Shown: in pieces, positions 60,922 through 64,000 of the stretch | How positions within the stretch are numbered: position 1 is the stretch's first letter | How the letters are laid out: every line of letters begins with the position of its first letter | Assembly: GCF_001263395.1 (NCBI RefSeq) | Contig: NZ_CP011786.1 | Location: 186,001-250,000 of the forward strand | Origin: Bifidobacterium actinocoloniiforme DSM 22766 | Lineage (GTDB): Bacteria; Actinomycetota; Actinomycetes; Actinomycetales; Bifidobacteriaceae | Reading direction: 5' to 3' | Length of the DNA stretch: 64,000 nt | Notes under the pieces: model-generated | What the model saw: the letters and a program-made list of their open reading frames with translations, nothing else | Databases searched by the model: none | What the model was told of the DNA's origin: nothing | Translations under genes and position numbers: made by a program

Positions 60922-63900
60922 ATGGCTTCCACAGTTGCTCCGGACAGTTTCATCCACCTGCACAACCACACGCACTACTCCACTTTGGACGGTGCCTCGA
61001 AGGTGCCTGAGCTGGTGCAACAGGTCAAGGCCATGGGGCAGAAGGCCATAGCGATTACCGACCACGGCAACATGCACGGCGCTTACGAACTCTGGCGGAA
61101 CGCGGTGGACAACGACATCAAACCGATTATCGGCATCGAGGCCTACGTGACCCCCGAGACCGCGAGGCAGGACAAGACCCGCGTGCATTGGGGCGATGAG
61201 ACCCAGCGCTCGGACGACGTGTCCGGTGGCGGCTACATCACCCACATGACCATGTGGGCCGAATCCGACACCGGTTTGGTCAACCTGATCAAGGCGTCAT
61301 CGGTAGCCAATCTGGAAGGCCTGGTCGGCAAGTGGCCCCGCATGGACAAGGAAGTGCTCTCCACCTACTCCAAGGGCGTCATCGCCACGACCGGCTGCCC
61401 CTCCGGTATCGTGCAGACCCGCCTGCGTTTGGGCCAGTACGACGAGGCTCTTCGGGCGGCGGGGGAGTTCCAGGATATCTTCGGCAAGGACAACTACTAC
61501 GTGGAGCTGATGGACCACGGCCTGGAGATCGAGAAGCGGGTGACCAAGGACCTGCTGAGGATCGCGAAATCCATCGGCGCCCCTGTGGTGGCCACCAATG
61601 ACGCCCACTACGTCAAGGAGGAGGACGCGGGCGCGCAGGACGCGCTCCTTTGCATCAACTCCGGCGCCCACCTGGACGAGCCAGGGCGCTTCAAGTTCGA
61701 CGGATCGGGCTACTACATACGCTCAGCCCGGGAGATGCGCGACCTCTTCAAGGAATTCCCCCAGGCTTGCGACAATACGTTGGAAATCGCCGAACGCTGC
61801 AATGTGATGTTCGACGACCACGAGGACGGGGCCTTCATGCCCCGGTTCGACTGCCCTGAGGGCTGGGACGAGACCTCGCTCTTCCTCAAGCAGGTGGATG
61901 AGGGCCTGAAGAAGCGCTATCCGGGCGGGGTGCCCGCCGAAGTCTCCAAGCAGGCCGACTACGAGTGCGGCGTCATCTGCCAAATGCAGTTCTGCGGCTA
62001 CTTCCTGGTGGTCTCCGATTACATCAATTGGGCCAAGGAGCACGGGATCATGGTGGGCCCGGGGCGCGGTTCGGCGGCAGGCTCGATGGTGGCCTACGCG
62101 ATGGGCATCACCGAGTTGGACCCCCTGCGGCACGGTCTGATTTTCGAGCGCTTCCTGAACCCGGAGCGCGTCTCCCTGCCTGATATCGATGTGGATTTCG
62201 ACCCCGAAGGCCGCATGAAAGTGCTGGAGTACGTGGCCGACAAGTACGGTTCCGACAAGGTTGCCCAGTGCGTGACTTACGGCACGATCAAGACCAAGAA
62301 CGCCTTGAAGGACTCGGCGCGCATCATGGGCTACGAGTACTCGATGGGCGACAAGGTGACCAAGGCCCTGCCGCCTTCGGCCAACGGCAAGGACATGAGT
62401 CTCAAGGACATCTTCGACCCTGGCTCCAAACGTTACCCGGAGGCGCGCGAGTTCCGCGAGCTCTACGACTCGGACCCGGACGTGCACCGGATCACCGACG
62501 AAGCCAAGGGCTTGGAAGGCATCATCCGCCAGACCGGCGTGCACGCCTGCGCCACGATCATGGGCGCCGAACCGATCACCAACACTTCGCCGCTCATGGA
62601 ACGCAACGACGGCACCGTGACCACCACCTTCGAGTACCACACCTGCGAGACCCTGGGCCTGGTCAAGATGGACTTCCTGGGGCTGTCCAACTTGAGCGTG
62701 ATCCGCGACTGCCTGAACAACATCGCGCGCAACGGGAAGGAGCCCATCTCCTACCAGGAGATCCCGTTGGATGACAAGGAGACTTACGAGCTGCTCTCCA
62801 GAGGCGACACCCTGGGCGTCTTCCAGCTCGATGGCGACGGCATGCGCTCCCTCCTGCGGCTCCTGAAGCCCGATAACTTCAACGACATCTCCGCCCTGAT
62901 CGCCCTCTACCGACCGGGCCCTATGGATATGGATTCGCATATCAACTACGCCAAGCGCAAGAACGGCCAGCAGAAGATCGAGCCCATCCACCCGGAGGTG
63001 GCCGAGCCGCTGAAGGAGGTCCTGGACGAGACCTACGGCCTGATCGTCTACCAGGAGCAGGTGCAGTCCGCGGCCCGCATCCTGGCCGGCTACTCCTTGG
63101 GTCGGGCCGACGTGCTGCGCCGGGCCATGGGCAAGAAGAAACCCGAGGTCTTGGCCAAGGAGCAGGTGCCCTTCTTCGAGGGCATGAAGGAGCACGGCTA
63201 CTCCGAGGAGGCCGCCCAAGCGGTTTGGGACATCCTGGTTCCCTTCTCCGGCTACGCGTTCAACAAGGCCCACTCCGCCGCCTACGCCTTGATCGCGTAT
63301 TGGACAGCCTATCTGAAGACCCACTACCCGGTGGAGTTCATGGCAGCCCTTCTCCAGGGCGAGCGCAGCAACAAGGACAAGACCGCCCTCTACCTGGGCG
63401 AGGCCCGACGCATGGGCATCAAGGTCCTGCCGCCGGACATCAACGAGTCGGTTTCCGAGTACTCCGCCGTCGGCGACGTGGTGCGCTTCGGCTTGGGCGC
63501 CATCCGTAACGTGGGCGACAAGGCCGTCAAGGAGATCATCAGCGAGCGTGAGGGTAAGCGGGGCAAGTTCGTCAATTTCCTGGACTTCGTCAAGCGGGTC
63601 TCGATGGAGGCGCTCAACAAGCGCACGGTCGAATCCCTGATCAAGGCCGGCGCTTTCGACGAGACCGACGGCAACCGCCGGGCCCTCTTCCAGATTCATG
63701 AGGTGGCCATCGATCAGGTGGTGCCGCTCAAGCGCAAGCAGGCCGAAGGGCAGTTTGACCTGTTCGCTGACGAGGAGGACACGTCCGAGGCCGACATCCT
63801 GGGCGACGCGGATGTCTCCGTACCTGACATCGAGGAGTGGGACAAGAAGACCAAGCTCAACTTCGAGCGTGAGATGCTGGGCCTGTATGTGTCCGACCAT

Positions 63901-64000
63901 CCCCTGTCCGGCATGGCTTCGGTGCTGGCCGGGTTGCGGGACATGTCGATCGCCCAGCTGGTGGACCGGGCCTCGACCCTGGGCGAAAACCAGAGCGTGG
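60922..64000 (+). CDS. dnaE: DNA polymerase III alpha subunit, 5' part (partial)
   Basis: The frame runs off the right edge; 1026 codons are visible. The N-terminal PHP domain keeps its metal residues (HLHNHTHYSTLDG, ITDHGNMHG, GIEAYV, TNDAHYV), as in actinobacterial DnaE1, where this domain proofreads. The palm holds PDIDVDFDPEG with catalytic Asp421 and Asp423. Fingers motifs follow (PGRGSAAGSMVAYAMGI; FSGYAFNKAHSAAYALIAY). ATG 60922 follows TTAGGAG. The beta-binding and OB parts lie beyond the window. Confidence 0.96.
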   Translation, partial: MASTVAPDSFIHLHNHTHYSTLDGASKVPELVQQVKAMGQKAIAITDHGNMHGAYELWRNAVDNDIKPIIGIEAYVTPETARQDKTRVHWGDETQRSDDVSGGGYITHMTMWAESDTGLVNLIKASSVANLEGLVGKWPRMDKEVLSTYSKGVIATTGCPSGIVQTRLRLGQYDEALRAAGEFQDIFGKDNYYVELMDHGLEIEKRVTKDLLRIAKSIGAPVVATNDAHYVKEEDAGAQDALLCINSGAHLDEPGRFKFDGSGYYIRSAREMRDLFKEFPQACDNTLEIAERCNVMFDDHEDGAFMPRFDCPEGWDETSLFLKQVDEGLKKRYPGGVPAEVSKQADYECGVICQMQFCGYFLVVSDYINWAKEHGIMVGPGRGSAAGSMVAYAMGITELDPLRHGLIFERFLNPERVSLPDIDVDFDPEGRMKVLEYVADKYGSDKVAQCVTYGTIKTKNALKDSARIMGYEYSMGDKVTKALPPSANGKDMSLKDIFDPGSKRYPEAREFRELYDSDPDVHRITDEAKGLEGIIRQTGVHACATIMGAEPITNTSPLMERNDGTVTTTFEYHTCETLGLVKMDFLGLSNLSVIRDCLNNIARNGKEPISYQEIPLDDKETYELLSRGDTLGVFQLDGDGMRSLLRLLKPDNFNDISALIALYRPGPMDMDSHINYAKRKNGQQKIEPIHPEVAEPLKEVLDETYGLIVYQEQVQSAARILAGYSLGRADVLRRAMGKKKPEVLAKEQVPFFEGMKEHGYSEEAAQAVWDILVPFSGYAFNKAHSAAYALIAYWTAYLKTHYPVEFMAALLQGERSNKDKTALYLGEARRMGIKVLPPDINESVSEYSAVGDVVRFGLGAIRNVGDKAVKEIISEREGKRGKFVNFLDFVKRVSMEALNKRTVESLIKAGAFDETDGNRRALFQIHEVAIDQVVPLKRKQAEGQFDLFADEEDTSEADILGDADVSVPDIEEWDKKTKLNFEREMLGLYVSDHPLSGMASVLAGLRDMSIAQLVDRASTLGENQSV

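Noticed and set aside
61723-63900. Open frame of 725 codons antisense to dnaE
   Set aside because: It is antisense to the conserved polymerase core and its translation has no recognisable family.

Overview
The window is high-GC DNA with actinobacterial gene content and is best explained as chromosome of a Bifidobacteriaceae member, probably Bifidobacterium or a close relative. The assignment rests on several points. The division block ftsZ-sepF-yggT-wag31 runs into lspA-rluD-type-dnaE. A translational-type T-box leader precedes a long eukaryote-like ileS. Actinobacterial signature families are present (DUF3107, DUF3052, DUF2342, a Lon-like YlbL protein). Carbohydrate genes are typical of bifidobacteria: cytoplasmic glycosidases, MFS sugar carriers, and TetR/LacI regulators. 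Species cannot be fixed by reading alone. No insertion sequence, prophage, CRISPR array or rRNA was seen; one tRNA gene (Val, UAC) is present.

Layout. 1-2.4 kb: 3' part of a fused 2-hydroxyacyl-CoA dehydratase-type protein. 2.6-14.1 kb: a glycoside-use locus, tetR1 < > MFS carrier-GH30-GH42-GH3, then tetR2 < > a second GH3; both divergent promoter regions carry related palindromes. 14.2-16.9 kb: LacI regulator, a 595-bp spacer with a perfect 14-bp LacI-type operator, ribokinase. 16.9-20.6 kb: T-box plus ileS and a very long hairpin. 20.7-30.6 kb: C-S lyase/aminotransferase, aldo/keto reductase, a MacB/FtsX-type ABC fusion, patatin, murI, a VKOR-family protein, a PHP phosphoesterase and DUF3107. 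30.7-37.6 kb: a conserved actinobacterial neighbourhood with a degenerate APH-fold protein, a compact UvrD-type helicase, a DUF2342 protein, a Lon-like protease that appears to lack its PDZ domain, and DUF3052. 37.7-43.1 kb: tRNA-Val, a multi-repeat DivIVA-motif protein, a membrane alpha/beta hydrolase, recO-uppS. 43.3-47.7 kb: an M20 hydrolase-MFS carrier-M20 hydrolase sandwich. 47.7-51.9 kb: a sucrose/fructo-oligosaccharide locus (GH32, LacY/CscB-type symporter, LacI regulator) with a 42-bp perfect palindrome. 52.1-52.7 kb: a thiamine-binding-type protein behind a TPP riboswitch. 52.8-64 kb: glyS, dusB, the division block, lspA, an RluD-type pseudouridine synthase and the 5' part of dnaE.

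How the genes work together. The glycosidases show no secretion signals, so the three sugar loci look like import-then-hydrolyse systems: an MFS carrier brings in an oligosaccharide or plant-type glycoside, cytoplasmic hydrolases cut it, and a local one-component regulator senses it. The M20-MFS-M20 locus follows the same logic for an N-acyl amino acid or similar amide; its substrate is unknown and it is the least explained system here. Besides the protein regulators, two RNA switches are visible: an isoleucine T-box and a TPP riboswitch.
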